DNA of 64,000 bases from Clostridiaceae bacterium OM02-2AC. Its GTDB lineage: Bacteria; Bacillota_I; Bacilli_A; Erysipelotrichales; Erysipelotrichaceae. Shown here piece by piece: positions 32,972 through 42,351 of this stretch. The notes under the pieces are model-generated. The model saw only the letters and a program-made list of their open reading frames with translations. It did not search any database and had not been told where the DNA came from. Numbering within the stretch: the stretch's first letter is position 1; every line of letters begins with the position of its first letter. Both the position numbers and the translations under genes were made by a program. The stretch is taken from contig QULU01000001.1 of assembly GCA_003481775.1 (NCBI GenBank), forward strand, positions 436 through 64,435. Reading direction: 5' to 3'.

Positions 32972-34279
32972 ATAAATGGAATTGTAGCCATCGTTGGTCG
33001 TCCGAATGTCGGTAAATCAACGATTTTTAACCGAATTATCGGTGAACGTAAAAGCATTGTAGAGGATACACCAGGAGTAACCAGGGATCGTATCTATGGA
33101 AAAGCGGAATGGCTGACCAGAGAATTCCGGGTGATCGACACTGGAGGTATTCAGCTGGCAGACCAGGATTTCCAGACGGAAATCAACATGCAGGTGGAAA
33201 TCGCTATCGATGAGGCTGACTGCATTGTATTTGTTGTAAGTGGCAAGGATGGTCTGACACATGATGATGAATATGTCGCAAGACTGCTGCACAGAACAAA
33301 AAAACCGGTCATTCTGGCTGTCAACAAGGTGGATGATTTTGCACAGAATGATGCGATCTATGAGTTTTACAGTCTGGGACTTGGAGATCCGCTCGCCGTA
33401 TCCGGTGCACATGGTATCGGGATCGGTGATGTGCTGGATGCGGTTATCCATGCGTTACCGGAAAAAGAGAAAAACGAATATGACGGCATGACAAAATTCT
33501 GTGTTATCGGTCGTCCAAACGTAGGAAAAAGCTCCCTTGTCAATGCAATTTTAAATCAGGAGCGTGTTATTGTTTCCAATATCGAGGGCACCACCAGAGA
33601 TGCCATTGATACACCGTTCAAACGGGAAGGCAAGGAATATGTTGTAATTGACACTGCCGGAATCCGAAAGCGCGGCAAGGTATATGAAAACATTGAAAAA
33701 TATTCTGTTTTGCGTGCCATGAGCGCCATTGAGCGTAGTGATGTCGTACTTGTTGTCATCGATGGGGAAAAAGGTATCCGTGATCAGGATAAGCACGTTG
33801 CCGGATATGCCCATGAGGCAGGTAAGGGTGTTATCATCGTATACAACAAATGGGATGCTGTAGAGAAGGACGAGCAGACCATGCATACGATTGAAAAGGA
33901 AATTCGTGCACAGTTTCTGTATTTATCCTATGCACCGATTCTGTTTGTTTCCGCATTGAAAAAGCAGCGGATCCACACGATTCTGCCAGTCATTGACGAG
34001 GTTCATGATTATTCCGTTCTGCGAATTCAAACCAATGTACTGAATGAGGTCATTATGGATGCGCAGCTGATGACACCGCCGCCAACCCACAAGGGACAGC
34101 GGCTGAAGATTTACTATGCATCTCAGGTATCGGTAGCTCCGCCGACCTTTGTTCTGTTTGTCAACGATCCGGAGCTGCTGCATTTCAGCTATAAGCGCTA
34201 TCTGGAAAACAGATTGCGGGAGGCATTCGGCTTTAGCGGTACCACACTAAGAATACTTGCCAGAGAAAGAAACAGGTGA
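32969..34279 (+). CDS. der: Ribosome biogenesis GTPase Der (EngA)
   Basis: Two tandem G domains and a C-terminal KH-like domain (436 aa); needed for 50S subunit assembly. First G domain: GRPNVGKST (10-18), DTGGIQ, NKVD. Second: [24 protein letters not shown]. The C-terminal domain has [30 protein letters not shown]. Only ATG 32969 gives the family N-terminus; its ribosome site is displaced by a hairpin. The stop overlaps the gpsA ribosome site region. Confidence 0.97.
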   Translation: MINGIVAIVGRPNVGKSTIFNRIIGERKSIVEDTPGVTRDRIYGKAEWLTREFRVIDTGGIQLADQDFQTEINMQVEIAIDEADCIVFVVSGKDGLTHDDEYVARLLHRTKKPVILAVNKVDDFAQNDAIYEFYSLGLGDPLAVSGAHGIGIGDVLDAVIHALPEKEKNEYDGMTKFCVIGRPNVGKSSLVNAILNQERVIVSNIEGTTRDAIDTPFKREGKEYVVIDTAGIRKRGKVYENIEKYSVLRAMSAIERSDVVLVVIDGEKGIRDQDKHVAGYAHEAGKGVIIVYNKWDAVEKDEQTMHTIEKEIRAQFLYLSYAPILFVSALKKQRIHTILPVIDEVHDYSVLRIQTNVLNEVIMDAQLMTPPPTHKGQRLKIYYASQVSVAPPTFVLFVNDPELLHFSYKRYLENRLREAFGFSGTTLRILARERNR

Positions 34280-34281
34280 TC

Positions 34282-35283
34282 ATGTTGAAGACAGTTGTGA
34301 TTGGAAGTGGAAGCTGGGGAACGGCGCTTGCACAGGTACTCGTCGACAATGCAAGAGAGGTTATCCTGTGGGGGAAGAATCCCAAAGAGATAGACGATAT
34401 CAATCTGCGGCATCAAAACTCCCGCTTTTTCCCGGATGTGACGCTGCATGAAAAGCTGAAGGCGACATGTGATCTCAATATTGTTCGTGATGCAGATCTT
34501 CTTGTTTTATCCGTTCCAACCATCGCTGTCGAAGAGCTGTGTATAAAAATCGGAGCGCTTGTTGAAAAACCGGTAATCATCGTGAATACATCCAAGGGAT
34601 TTCATCCGCAGACAAATGAACGCATGTCCAATGTCATCCGTCGCTTTATGCCAAAGGATAAGCTGAAAAGCGTCGTATCGCTGATTGGCCCCAGTCATGC
34701 AGAGGAGGTTGTCCTGCGCATGCTGACAACGATCTGTGCAGTATCCTTAAGTGAAGAGGATGCCTGTACTGTACAGGAGCTGTTTTCCAATGAATATCTG
34801 CGTGTTTATCGTGGGGATGATGAGGTTGGAAGTGAAATCGGGGTTGCATTGAAAAATGCCATCGCGGTTGCCAGCGGTGTGTTGAGCGGCGTTGGCTATG
34901 GGGATAATACCAAGGCTGCCCTGATTACGCGTGGGCTTGCGGAAATGATTCGCTATGGCGTCGCATTGGGCGGCAAAGCGGAAACCTTTATGGGATTGAC
35001 CGGTATCGGTGATTTGATTGTGACCTGCACCAGTGTACATTCCCGAAATTTTCAGGCAGGCTATGAAATCGGAACGCATAACAGCGCCCGCTATTTCTGG
35101 GAGAACAATACCAAGACCGTGGAGGGGGTACGCACGGCCAAGGTAGTACACGAGGTAGCAAAGCTAAAGCAGATCGATATGCCGATTGTTGAAGAGATTT
35201 ACCGGGTATTGTACGAGGATAAGAAACCACAGCAGTCCGCAAGGGATTTGATGCTGCGGGATTTAAAACATGAAATGAAATAA
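34282..35283 (+). CDS. gpsA: Glycerol-3-phosphate dehydrogenase [NAD(P)+]
   Basis: Reduces dihydroxyacetone phosphate to sn-glycerol-3-phosphate for phospholipid synthesis (333 aa). Rossmann motif GSGSWGTAL (8-16), the VSLIGPSHAEEV motif, the catalytic Lys in the EIGVALKNAIAVASG block, and GGKAETFMGLTGIGDLIVTC. ATG 34282 has AGGTG just upstream and yields MLKTVVIGSG; the GTG at 34276 is less likely. The start lies 2 nt after the der stop. Confidence 0.96.
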   Translation: MLKTVVIGSGSWGTALAQVLVDNAREVILWGKNPKEIDDINLRHQNSRFFPDVTLHEKLKATCDLNIVRDADLLVLSVPTIAVEELCIKIGALVEKPVIIVNTSKGFHPQTNERMSNVIRRFMPKDKLKSVVSLIGPSHAEEVVLRMLTTICAVSLSEEDACTVQELFSNEYLRVYRGDDEVGSEIGVALKNAIAVASGVLSGVGYGDNTKAALITRGLAEMIRYGVALGGKAETFMGLTGIGDLIVTCTSVHSRNFQAGYEIGTHNSARYFWENNTKTVEGVRTAKVVHEVAKLKQIDMPIVEEIYRVLYEDKKPQQSARDLMLRDLKHEMK

Positions 35284-35309
35284 TGATGCTGAAAAGGCGT
35301 CATTTTTTT
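35282..35309 (+). terminator. Terminator of the cmk-der-gpsA transcript
   Basis: AATGATGC (35282-35289) pairs with GCGTCATT (35297-35304) with one wobble, then T. Confidence 0.75.
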
Positions 35310-35341
35310 GTGTTTTATGGATTTTAAGCGTGGGAATATGC

Positions 35342-35395
35342 TATAATAAAAAACGCTAGTCATCTACCTGTACTGGAGGAATCATCATGTAGATG
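35342..35395 (+). promoter_or_regulatory. prfC promoter and leader with AUG-UAG start-stop element
   Basis: Extended -10 TGCTATAAT ends at 35347. In the leader, GGAGG (35375-35379) stands 7 nt before ATG 35387, which is followed at once by the in-frame stop TAG (35390) and then ATG 35393. That second ATG opens a frame running without a stop into prfC. CATCTAC (35361-35367) can pair with GTAGATG (35389-35395), hiding the start-stop in a stem and leaving the ribosome site in the loop. Confidence 0.65.
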
Positions 35396-35461
35396 AGAAC
35401 TGCTTTATGCGAAAAAGGATACGAGAAGATCGTTTCACATAGAACTATAGGAGGAAGCTGT

Positions 35462-37054
35462 ATGACGAATTATGTCAATGAAATACAAAGGCGGAGAACC
35501 TTCGCCATCATATCACACCCGGATGCCGGAAAAACAACGTTGACGGAGAAGCTGCTGCTGTATGGCGGGGCGATACTTTCTGCCGGAAGTGTAAAGGGAA
35601 AAAAAGCAAACAAGCATGCGGTCAGCGACTGGATGGAAATCGAAAAACAAAGAGGAATTTCCGTCACAAGCTCTGTGCTGCAGTTTGAATATAATGATTT
35701 CTGTATCAATATTCTGGATACCCCGGGTCACCAGGATTTCTCGGAGGATACCTATCGTACCCTGATGGCCGCAGATTCTGCCGTCATGGTGATCGATGCT
35801 TCCAAGGGTGTTGAGGCACAGACGAAAAAGCTGTTCAAGGTATGTCTGCTGCGCAAGATTCCGGTATTTACCTTTATCAACAAAATGGATCGTGCTGCTA
35901 TGAACCCGTTTGAGCTGCTGGAGCATATCGAAAGCGAGCTGGGAATCGCGACTTATGCTATGAACTGGCCAATCGGTTCCGGAAAAGAATTCAAGGGCGT
36001 TTATGAACGTGATCATCATCGGATCATCGCCTTTCATGGAGGCGATCACGGACAGAAGGCTGCTGAGGTAAGCGAAGGTACGCTGGAGGATGAAACCTTT
36101 CGTTCGATACTGGGTGACCATTTCTTTGAACAGCTGCGTGAGGATAGTGAGCTGCTGGATATCGCCAGCACCGAATTTGATCAGGAGCTCATTTCAAGGG
36201 GCGAGCTGACGCCGGTATTCTTCGGTAGTGCACTGACGAACTTCGGTGTGGAACCATTCCTTTCTCATTTTCTGGATATGACAACCTCTCCGCTGCCAAG
36301 AGAGTCCTCACAGGGCGAAATTGATCCGATGGATGAGCGCTTTTCTGCCTTTGTCTTTAAGATTCAGGCAAACATGAACAAGGCACATCGTGACCGTATT
36401 GCTTTTATGCGTATCTGTTCCGGACGCTTTGAAAAGGGAATGGAGGTTATGCATATGCAGCAAAACCGTAAAATTAAGCTTTCACAGCCACAGCAGTTTA
36501 TGGCACAGGATCGCGAAATTGTCGAAGAGGCATATGCGGGAGATGTGATCGGTGTATTCGATCCGGGAATTTTCTCCATAGGAGACACGCTGTGTGATCC
36601 CTCGATGAAGTTTGAATTCAAAAAGATACCTACCTTTGCTCCAGAGCATTTTGCCCGTGTTACGCAAAAGGATACTATGAAGAGAAAGCAATTTACTAAG
36701 GGAATTACGCAGATTGCACAGGAAGGTGCCATTCAGGTATTTCAGGAAATCAATATCGGAATGGAGGAAATCATCGTCGGAGGTGTCGGCGTGCTGCAGT
36801 TTGAGGTGCTGGAACAGCGCTTGAAAAGTGAATACAATGTGGATATCAAGCTTGAAATCCTGCCCTTCCAGTGCGTTCGCTGGATTGATGATCAGTCATT
36901 AGATCCAAATACGCTGAATCTTACCAGTGATTCCAAGCGTGTACGTGATTTAAAGGGTAGAAATCTGATTATCTTCATGAACAACTGGGGCATCAAGTGG
37001 GCACTGGAACAAAACAAGGGTCTGACACTGAGTGATGTGGGTACTGCCGAGTAA
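35462..37054 (+). CDS. prfC: Peptide chain release factor 3
   Basis: GTPase that recycles RF1/RF2 after termination (530 aa, same as E. coli RF3). G1 SHPDAGKTTLTEK, the switch I segment with RGISVTSSVLQFEY, G3 DTPGHQDFSEDTYRTL, G4 NKMD, then the RF3-specific domains II and III (ending ALEQNKGLTL). ATG 35462 has AGGAGG 7 nt upstream and gives MTNYVNEIQRRRTFAIISHP. The frame is open back to ATG 35393, so a 23-residue longer form could be made by re-initiation after the leader start-stop or by UAG readthrough. Terminator at 37092. Confidence 0.95.
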   Translation: MTNYVNEIQRRRTFAIISHPDAGKTTLTEKLLLYGGAILSAGSVKGKKANKHAVSDWMEIEKQRGISVTSSVLQFEYNDFCINILDTPGHQDFSEDTYRTLMAADSAVMVIDASKGVEAQTKKLFKVCLLRKIPVFTFINKMDRAAMNPFELLEHIESELGIATYAMNWPIGSGKEFKGVYERDHHRIIAFHGGDHGQKAAEVSEGTLEDETFRSILGDHFFEQLREDSELLDIASTEFDQELISRGELTPVFFGSALTNFGVEPFLSHFLDMTTSPLPRESSQGEIDPMDERFSAFVFKIQANMNKAHRDRIAFMRICSGRFEKGMEVMHMQQNRKIKLSQPQQFMAQDREIVEEAYAGDVIGVFDPGIFSIGDTLCDPSMKFEFKKIPTFAPEHFARVTQKDTMKRKQFTKGITQIAQEGAIQVFQEINIGMEEIIVGGVGVLQFEVLEQRLKSEYNVDIKLEILPFQCVRWIDDQSLDPNTLNLTSDSKRVRDLKGRNLIIFMNNWGIKWALEQNKGLTLSDVGTAE

Positions 37055-37091
37055 ATACAAAATACATAATCAGCAAGCATTTACCTAACAG

Positions 37092-37136
37092 GAGGACTGC
37101 CGAAATCGATGGCTTCGGCTCTTCCTTTTTTTTGAA
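37092..37136 (+). terminator. Terminator of prfC
   Basis: GCCGAA (37101-37106) pairs with TTCGGC (37116-37121), with AGGA/TCCT extending the base, followed by about eight T. Confidence 0.85.
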
Positions 37137-37209
37137 GTACCTTTTTCAGGGAATGCTGTATGGTATTGACAGAAACGGGTATCCTAACTGACAGTGAGGT
37201 GTAAGCTAT

Positions 37210-37392
37210 ATGCATGATGAAGATATCGTATGTACCTGTATGAGTGTCTCTGTTCGTGATATCAAAACAGCGATTGAGGCAGGGGCTTCCAGCTTTCAGG
37301 AGGTGCAGGATGCTACCGGAGCAGGAACCGTCTGCGGCGCCTGCAATGATGTCCTGGAAGGCGTTGTTGAGCAATTACTGAGAAACAGATGA
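37210..37392 (+). CDS. Stand-alone BFD-like [2Fe-2S] protein
   Basis: 60 aa protein that is only a BFD-like (bacterioferritin-associated ferredoxin) domain: CTC at residues 8-10 and CGAC near 42-45 supply the four cysteines of a [2Fe-2S] cluster, and the SVRDIKTAIEAGASSFQEVQDATGAG helices match the fold. It may carry electrons or iron-sulfur units, but no bacterioferritin or redox partner is adjacent. GAGGTG precedes the ATG. It stands alone between terminators. Confidence 0.85.
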   Translation: MHDEDIVCTCMSVSVRDIKTAIEAGASSFQEVQDATGAGTVCGACNDVLEGVVEQLLRNR

Positions 37393-37411
37393 AATCCGTC
37401 TGTTTTTCTTT
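37383..37411 (+). terminator. Terminator of the BFD-like gene
   Basis: AAACAGA (37383-37389) pairs with TCTGTTT (37399-37405), then T-rich sequence; the stem includes the stop codon region. Confidence 0.8.
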
Positions 37412-37431
37412 TTCTTCTTTTGTCTGTTTAG

Positions 37432-37460
37432 GCATAAAGTGCTTCCATTCATCATAAGTT
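37432..37460 (+). promoter_or_regulatory. Candidate SigE promoter of spoIVA
   Basis: GCATAAA (37432-37438), 14 bp, then CATAAGTT (37453-37460). These resemble the mother-cell SigE elements KMATATT and CATACANT. Expression of spoIVA by SigE in the mother cell is established in Bacillus; the site here is a match by eye. Confidence 0.45.
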
Positions 37461-37485
37461 TAGAATGACTAAGGGAGGACAAACA

Positions 37486-38964
37486 ATGAATACCACAGAG
37501 ATTTTAAAGAATATAGCACAAAGATGCGGTGGCGATATATACTTAGGGATCGTGGGTCCTGTACGCGTCGGCAAATCAACCTTCATCAAGGAGTTTATGG
37601 AAAGAGCAGTAATTCCATATGTCAGTGATGAATTTGAAAAATCACGCATGATTGACGAACTGCCACAGGCAGGAGTTGGTAAAACGATTATGACCACCGA
37701 ACCGAAATTTGTGCCGAATAATGCCGCAACAATCGAATTTGATGACGGGTTTACCGTGAATGTCCGTTTGGTGGACTGTGTAGGCTATGTCATTCCGGAA
37801 GCAAAGGGCTATAAGGATGAGGATGGAATCCGCATGGTACGCACCCCTTGGAATGATGAACCGGTACCATTCAATGAAGCTGCCAAGACCGGTACACAGA
37901 AGGTTATTCAGGATCATTCCACGATTGGCATTGTCGTGACGACGGATGGTACGATTTCCGATTTGTCACGAGAAGCCTATATTGAAGCCGAAGCAGAGGT
38001 CATTGATGAGCTCAAGGCGATTGGCAAACCGTTTATCGTCATTGTCAACAGTGCGGACGTGCATTCCCCGGCCTGCAAAGCTGTCGTTGACAAGCTTAAG
38101 GAAAAATATGAGGTGCCGGTGCTTGCAATCGCAGTAAATCATATGAGTGAGGAGGATGTTCATGATATCCTTCGGGAAGCACTGTATGAATTCCCGGTAT
38201 CGGAAATCAATATCAATATGCCACAGTGGATTGCGGTATTAAGTGATGATCACTGGCTGAAGAAAAGCTTCCATGATACGATTCAGGAAAGCATGTCCAG
38301 TGTGGACCGTCTTCGCGAGGTGGAAAATATCACCGATGTGTTAAATGAAAATGAATATATCGACGGCAGCAATCTTGCCACCATTGATACAGGACAGGGA
38401 ATTGTCAATGTAGACATCACAGTGAAGCCGGGGCTGTATAATGAAATTCTGAAGGAAATTATCGGCCACGAGATCAAGGATAAGGCGGAGCTGATTTCTC
38501 TGATGCAGGATTACAGCAAGGCGAAGCGGGAATATGATGCTGTAGAAAGCGCATTGAAAATGGTCAAGCAGACCGGATACGGCTTTGCGAGTGCCTCTTT
38601 GCAGGATATTCAGCTCAGTAAGCCGGAGGTTGTGAAGCAGGGAAGCCGCTATGGAGTTAAGCTGAAGGCAATCGCTCCAAGCATTCATATGATCAAGGTG
38701 GATGTGGAAAGCACCTTTGAGCCGATTATCGGCAGCAAGGAACAAAGTGAAGAGCTGATTCGTTATCTGCTGCGGGATGATGGAAATGATGATCAGAGCA
38801 TCTGGGACAGCGATATCTTCGGGCGCAAGCTGTCGGATCTGATCCGGGACGGCCTCAATGCCAAGCTTTCTATGATACCGGAAGCAGCCAGAGCCAGGCT
38901 GCAGGACATTCTTACAAAACTTGTAAATAAGGGGAAAGGCAACGTGATTGCCATTGTTCTCTAG
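37486..38964 (+). CDS. spoIVA: Stage IV sporulation protein A (spore coat ATPase)
   Basis: Morphogenetic ATPase (492 aa) that polymerises on the forespore surface to form the basement layer of the coat. Walker A GPVRVGKST (24-32), sensor/switch segment LVDCVGYVIPEAKGY, TTDGTISDLSREAYIEAEA, and the conserved C-terminus ending GKGNVIAIVL, needed for anchoring. ATG 37486 follows GGGAGG by 7 nt. Its presence with spo0A, spoIVB and spoIIM shows the organism belongs to a spore-forming lineage. Confidence 0.97.
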   Translation: MNTTEILKNIAQRCGGDIYLGIVGPVRVGKSTFIKEFMERAVIPYVSDEFEKSRMIDELPQAGVGKTIMTTEPKFVPNNAATIEFDDGFTVNVRLVDCVGYVIPEAKGYKDEDGIRMVRTPWNDEPVPFNEAAKTGTQKVIQDHSTIGIVVTTDGTISDLSREAYIEAEAEVIDELKAIGKPFIVIVNSADVHSPACKAVVDKLKEKYEVPVLAIAVNHMSEEDVHDILREALYEFPVSEININMPQWIAVLSDDHWLKKSFHDTIQESMSSVDRLREVENITDVLNENEYIDGSNLATIDTGQGIVNVDITVKPGLYNEILKEIIGHEIKDKAELISLMQDYSKAKREYDAVESALKMVKQTGYGFASASLQDIQLSKPEVVKQGSRYGVKLKAIAPSIHMIKVDVESTFEPIIGSKEQSEELIRYLLRDDGNDDQSIWDSDIFGRKLSDLIRDGLNAKLSMIPEAARARLQDILTKLVNKGKGNVIAIVL

Positions 38965-39083
38965 AAATATCGGCATTTGAAAACCGCAGAAACAATGGGT
39001 GTTTAAAACCATCTTTTTTTGAGAAAAATGTTGAAATATAAGCTTCCAGATGGTATCATATAGCTATGTTGGAGGTAATGAAC

Positions 39084-39368
39084 ATGAGTGAAATTTTAAA
39101 TAAAAAAGCTTTAGTAGAAGTCGTTGCTGAGAAATTGGAAATGACAAAGAAAGATGCAACTGTAGCAGTAGAAACTGTTTTCGATGAAATTGCAAAGACT
39201 TTATCTGAAGGCGGAAAAGTTGATATCTCTGGTTTTGGAAAATTTGAAATCAGCGAACGTCCTGCACGTATGGGAATCAACCCTGCCACTAAGGAACCTC
39301 TTGAAATCGCCGCTTCAAAGGCGCCAAAATTCAAAGCTGCAAAAGCATTGAAGGAAGCAGTAAAATAG
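39084..39368 (+). CDS. hup: DNA-binding protein HU
   Basis: Nucleoid-associated DNA-bending protein (94 aa). Typical helix-turn-helix dimer core (NKKALVEVVAEKLEMTKKDATVAVETVFDEI), then the GGKVDISGFGKFEISERPARMGINPATKEPLEI arm that wraps DNA. ATG 39084 follows GGAGGT by 7 nt. The gene uses a highly biased codon set as expected for an abundant protein. Strong terminator at 39381. Confidence 0.96.
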   Translation: MSEILNKKALVEVVAEKLEMTKKDATVAVETVFDEIAKTLSEGGKVDISGFGKFEISERPARMGINPATKEPLEIAASKAPKFKAAKALKEAVK

Positions 39369-39380
39369 TAGGCTCAAAAC

Positions 39381-39415
39381 GGATATCTGGGATCATTTAC
39401 AGATATCCTTTTTTT
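39381..39415 (+). terminator. Terminator of hup
   Basis: GGATATCTG (39381-39389) pairs perfectly with CAGATATCC (39400-39408), then seven T. Confidence 0.9.
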
Positions 39416-39539
39416 CATATTCTCAAAGACAACGTATAAACGAAGCAGATTTCCTGCAACTTTATGCAAACTTGCTGATAATTCATATGCAGTTGTGATA
39501 TAATAACTAACACATACATATAGAAAAGGAAGGATACCA

Positions 39540-40244
39540 ATGTTTAATAACTCATATATGTCTCAGTATTTTCTGTATATTCTGGCGTTTGCAGTTGTGA
39601 TGATTGCCCAGTCCCGCGTACAGGCTGCATATCACAAATATAAAGAAATTCCAAACGAACGCGGGCTGAGTGGCGAGGCTGTAGCCCGCAGAATTCTGGA
39701 TATGAACAATCTTCAAAGCATCCGTGTTGAGGTAGCTAAGGGCGGCATGCTCTCTGATCATTACGATCCCGTTCATCATGTTGTGCGTCTGTCTCCCGAT
39801 ATCTTCTATAATGCCTCCATCGCCTCCCTCAGCGTCGCTGCACACGAGGTAGGGCATGCCATTCAGCACAAGGAGCATTATGGAGCAATCGGTTTGCGCA
39901 ACCGTCTGCTGCCGATGGCAAACATCGCTTCTCAGCTTGGCTGGGTTGTGCTAGTGCTCGGCTTATTTCTTTTCGCCTCCACACCGGTTATTCTTTATGC
40001 CGGTATCGCCATGATTTGTGTCATCCTGCTGTTTCAGATTGTGACACTGCCGGTGGAATTCAATGCCAGCAGCCGCGCAGTGAAGCAGCTTGCCATGTAT
40101 GGCATGATCAGTGAACATGAGCGCTACGACGTGAAAGGAATGCTTCGTGCAGCAGCGTTCACCTATGTGGCAGCAGTGCTCTCTACACTGGCACAAATCT
40201 TACGTATTCTACTCATGGTGCTAGGCAGAAGAGATGATGATTGA
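39540..40244 (+). CDS. YugP-like neutral zinc metallopeptidase
   Basis: Membrane-bound metallopeptidase of the Zn_peptidase_2/DUF-type YugP family (234 aa). The zinc motif HEVGHAIQH is at 102-110. Membrane helices lie at about 8-25 and 127-175, and EFNASSRAVKQL after the helices carries the likely third ligand Glu. Substrate unknown. An extended -10 (TGATATAAT ending 39504) lies 35 nt upstream of ATG 39540, and AAAGGAAGG is the ribosome site. Confidence 0.9.
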   Translation: MFNNSYMSQYFLYILAFAVVMIAQSRVQAAYHKYKEIPNERGLSGEAVARRILDMNNLQSIRVEVAKGGMLSDHYDPVHHVVRLSPDIFYNASIASLSVAAHEVGHAIQHKEHYGAIGLRNRLLPMANIASQLGWVVLVLGLFLFASTPVILYAGIAMICVILLFQIVTLPVEFNASSRAVKQLAMYGMISEHERYDVKGMLRAAAFTYVAAVLSTLAQILRILLMVLGRRDDD

Positions 40245-40269
40245 AAGAATCCCCTGGGGTTCTTTTTTT
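40243..40269 (+). terminator. Terminator after the YugP-like gene
   Basis: AAAGAATCCCC faces GGGGTTCTTT (40244-40265), followed by T. Perfect pairing of all C/G bases is sterically limited by the tiny loop, but the G/C core and T-run are clear. Confidence 0.7.
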
Positions 40270-40557
40270 GTACTTTAGTTTGCATCTGAATACTTTCAAG
40301 CTTTGCAATACAAGAGAAGGCGTATGACAGACTTTTCATGACTGAGGCACAGGAGCGGACATTTGCGCATAACGCATCGTAAGGAATCAACAAATATAGC
40401 TGCACGTCGCATTGGCAATACGTCCTAGCTGGAAGCAGGCGCATATTTATATCTAGCATGCATGACGATGCTGTTTTTCGAGAAAAGCATGTGGTATAAT
40501 TTAGCTAAGAAAATAGCGAATGAAAATAATAATCAGGCTTAGAAAGAGAGTCCGTCT
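40270..40557 (+). promoter_or_regulatory. 288-bp gap; promoter of the lipoprotein gene at its end
   Basis: No convincing gene or RNA is seen over most of this stretch. An extended -10 TGGTATAAT ends at 40501, about 57 nt before the lipoprotein start, with T-rich sequence in the -35 zone. Confidence 0.45.
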
Positions 40558-41748
40558 ATGGTGAAGAAATGCTTATTGATTGTGCTGATGCTGCTTTGTA
40601 TGAGTGCCTGTACCAGCAAGGAGGAGAAACAGGAGCTGAATAGGGAAGAACAACAGGGGAAAGTGAATGCTCTTCTTTATATGAAGGATAAGTATGGCAT
40701 CCAGCCCACGATTAAAAATATCCGTCTGGGATATGTTGATACATCACCGATTCCCAGCTTCAAACGCAAAACGGATGGGACAGCACAGGTTGAAATGATG
40801 TATCAGGGAAGAACGTTTACAGTAAAGGTATTCACAGATGAAAAAAACCAGGATGGAAGTGATGACTATCAGATACCTGATCTACAGGAGGCATACAGGC
40901 AAAGGCTTGCGGCACTGCTGAAGCTGGATACAGACCTATATATCTATACAATGGATTTTTCCTTTGTGGATGAGGATGGCTGGTATGAAGCTGATAATAT
41001 GATTCCCAAGGAGAAATTGTATGAGGAAGGGAAGCTGGATGCATTTCTGACAAATGTTCAAGTCAGGGCACAGCTGTATACAATAAAGGAAAAGAAGCTG
41101 AAAACGCTCAAAGAACACCCGCAGCTGAAGAATATTGATTTTATCCTGTTGAACTTCAAATCAGAACAAGGAGCGAAGCATTATCTTCAGGCAGAGAATA
41201 TATCCTACAGCAATCGCCTGGATACCATATACACCGATATTCAGAAGCAGTTTGCGGCAGATTTGAAGGATTCTGTCCTGCATACAAAGGGGGAGTACTA
41301 TCATACAAGCGATACTCCACGCTATATTGGTAATATCCGGTATTATTCCTTCGATCGCAATGGTGTAGACACAGGAGATTCCATCAACCTTCGGAAGGAG
41401 AAAGTGAACCCTGCAGATTTTCAGGATATGAAAAAGAACTATAAAATTCATGCCTTCTCAGAAGCATTGACGATTGAAAAGAAAGCAGATTATACAGTCC
41501 TTTATATGCCGCAGGAGGATTTCATAACAGAGATCAAGCCCACCCAAAAGGATTCGCATGTGGTATTATGGCAAAGCTTCATCAATCGTAGAGGTGAGCG
41601 GGTAGCAAGTGAATTTTTTGATACCTCATCGACAAAAATCATGGATTATAGAGATGAGGAGGGTAACTTATATAAGAAAATTGTTCCCGCAGAGACATCT
41701 ATTACATTGTGTTATGCAGAGGTCAGTGCAAAGAAAGCAGAGCAATAG
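40558..41748 (+). CDS. Putative lipoprotein, unknown function
   Basis: 396 aa protein with a lipoprotein signal: MVKK, hydrophobic stretch, lipobox LCMSAC (Cys18). The mature part is hydrophilic, rich in Lys, Tyr and Asp, with two similar looking halves of mixed alpha/beta character, and no family I recognise. Expected on the outer membrane face of the cell. GAAAGAGAG precedes ATG 40558. It is upstream of a DUF3795 gene with an 81-nt gap. Confidence 0.75.
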   Translation: MVKKCLLIVLMLLCMSACTSKEEKQELNREEQQGKVNALLYMKDKYGIQPTIKNIRLGYVDTSPIPSFKRKTDGTAQVEMMYQGRTFTVKVFTDEKNQDGSDDYQIPDLQEAYRQRLAALLKLDTDLYIYTMDFSFVDEDGWYEADNMIPKEKLYEEGKLDAFLTNVQVRAQLYTIKEKKLKTLKEHPQLKNIDFILLNFKSEQGAKHYLQAENISYSNRLDTIYTDIQKQFAADLKDSVLHTKGEYYHTSDTPRYIGNIRYYSFDRNGVDTGDSINLRKEKVNPADFQDMKKNYKIHAFSEALTIEKKADYTVLYMPQEDFITEIKPTQKDSHVVLWQSFINRRGERVASEFFDTSSTKIMDYRDEEGNLYKKIVPAETSITLCYAEVSAKKAEQ

Positions 41749-41829
41749 CGAAAAGAATGGCAATATGTATCTTTCTATGATATGGTTAGGGTAGAGGAGA
41801 AACCATAGATTGTGAAAGGAGGAATTGCA

Positions 41830-42135
41830 ATGGAGGCGGTTAAAACAAGGAATATGAGTGTATGTGGTGTACAGTGTGATGCTTGTGAACACTATCCAAA
41901 CACCTGCTTGGGGTGTAAGGCTTTGAAAGGGAAGCCATACTGGCTGCAATATGTGGATGAAATGGATGCCTGTGATATTTATGAATGCTGCAAGCAACGC
42001 AAAAAGCTGAAGCATTGCGGACACTGCCATGAGCTGCCGTGTATTTTATATGAAGCTCAGGACCCAACAAAAAGTGAAGCGGATAACCAGAAGGATTTTC
42101 TCACACAAATGAAAAACCTTACCGAAGCACAGTAG
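41830..42135 (+). CDS. DUF3795 cysteine-rich protein
   Basis: 101 aa protein with ten-odd cysteines: CGVQCDACEHYPNTCLGC in the first 30 residues, CDIYECC, and HCGHCHELPC. This is the DUF3795 pattern, a small probably metal-binding protein of unknown role common in gut Firmicutes. ATG 41830 follows AGGAGG by 7 nt; an in-frame codon upstream at 41812 overlaps that site. Confidence 0.85.
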   Translation: MEAVKTRNMSVCGVQCDACEHYPNTCLGCKALKGKPYWLQYVDEMDACDIYECCKQRKKLKHCGHCHELPCILYEAQDPTKSEADNQKDFLTQMKNLTEAQ

Positions 42136-42192
42136 GCTTTCATCCAAGAAGAAATCGTACTACAGAACATATCATTTAGGTATTCGTTAGTT

Positions 42193-42240
42193 AAAAGTGC
42201 CTGTATCCCTGCGTAATAAGGAATCTACAGACACTTTTTA
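42193..42240 (+). terminator. Terminator after the DUF3795 gene
   Basis: AAAAGTG (42193-42199) pairs with CACTTTT (42232-42238) and CTGTA (42201-42205) with TACAG (42226-42230). The minus-strand pair 42352-43204 probably uses it too, from the other side. Confidence 0.75.
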
Positions 42241-42351
42241 TTATTTTCTTAGCACTACTGGCTGTCTAGCTATAAGGTTATAGGGATACGCGTAAGGGTA
42301 TTGGTGGTTAGGCGTTTGAAATTTAAAATTTAAAGAACTGGGCATCACTGC

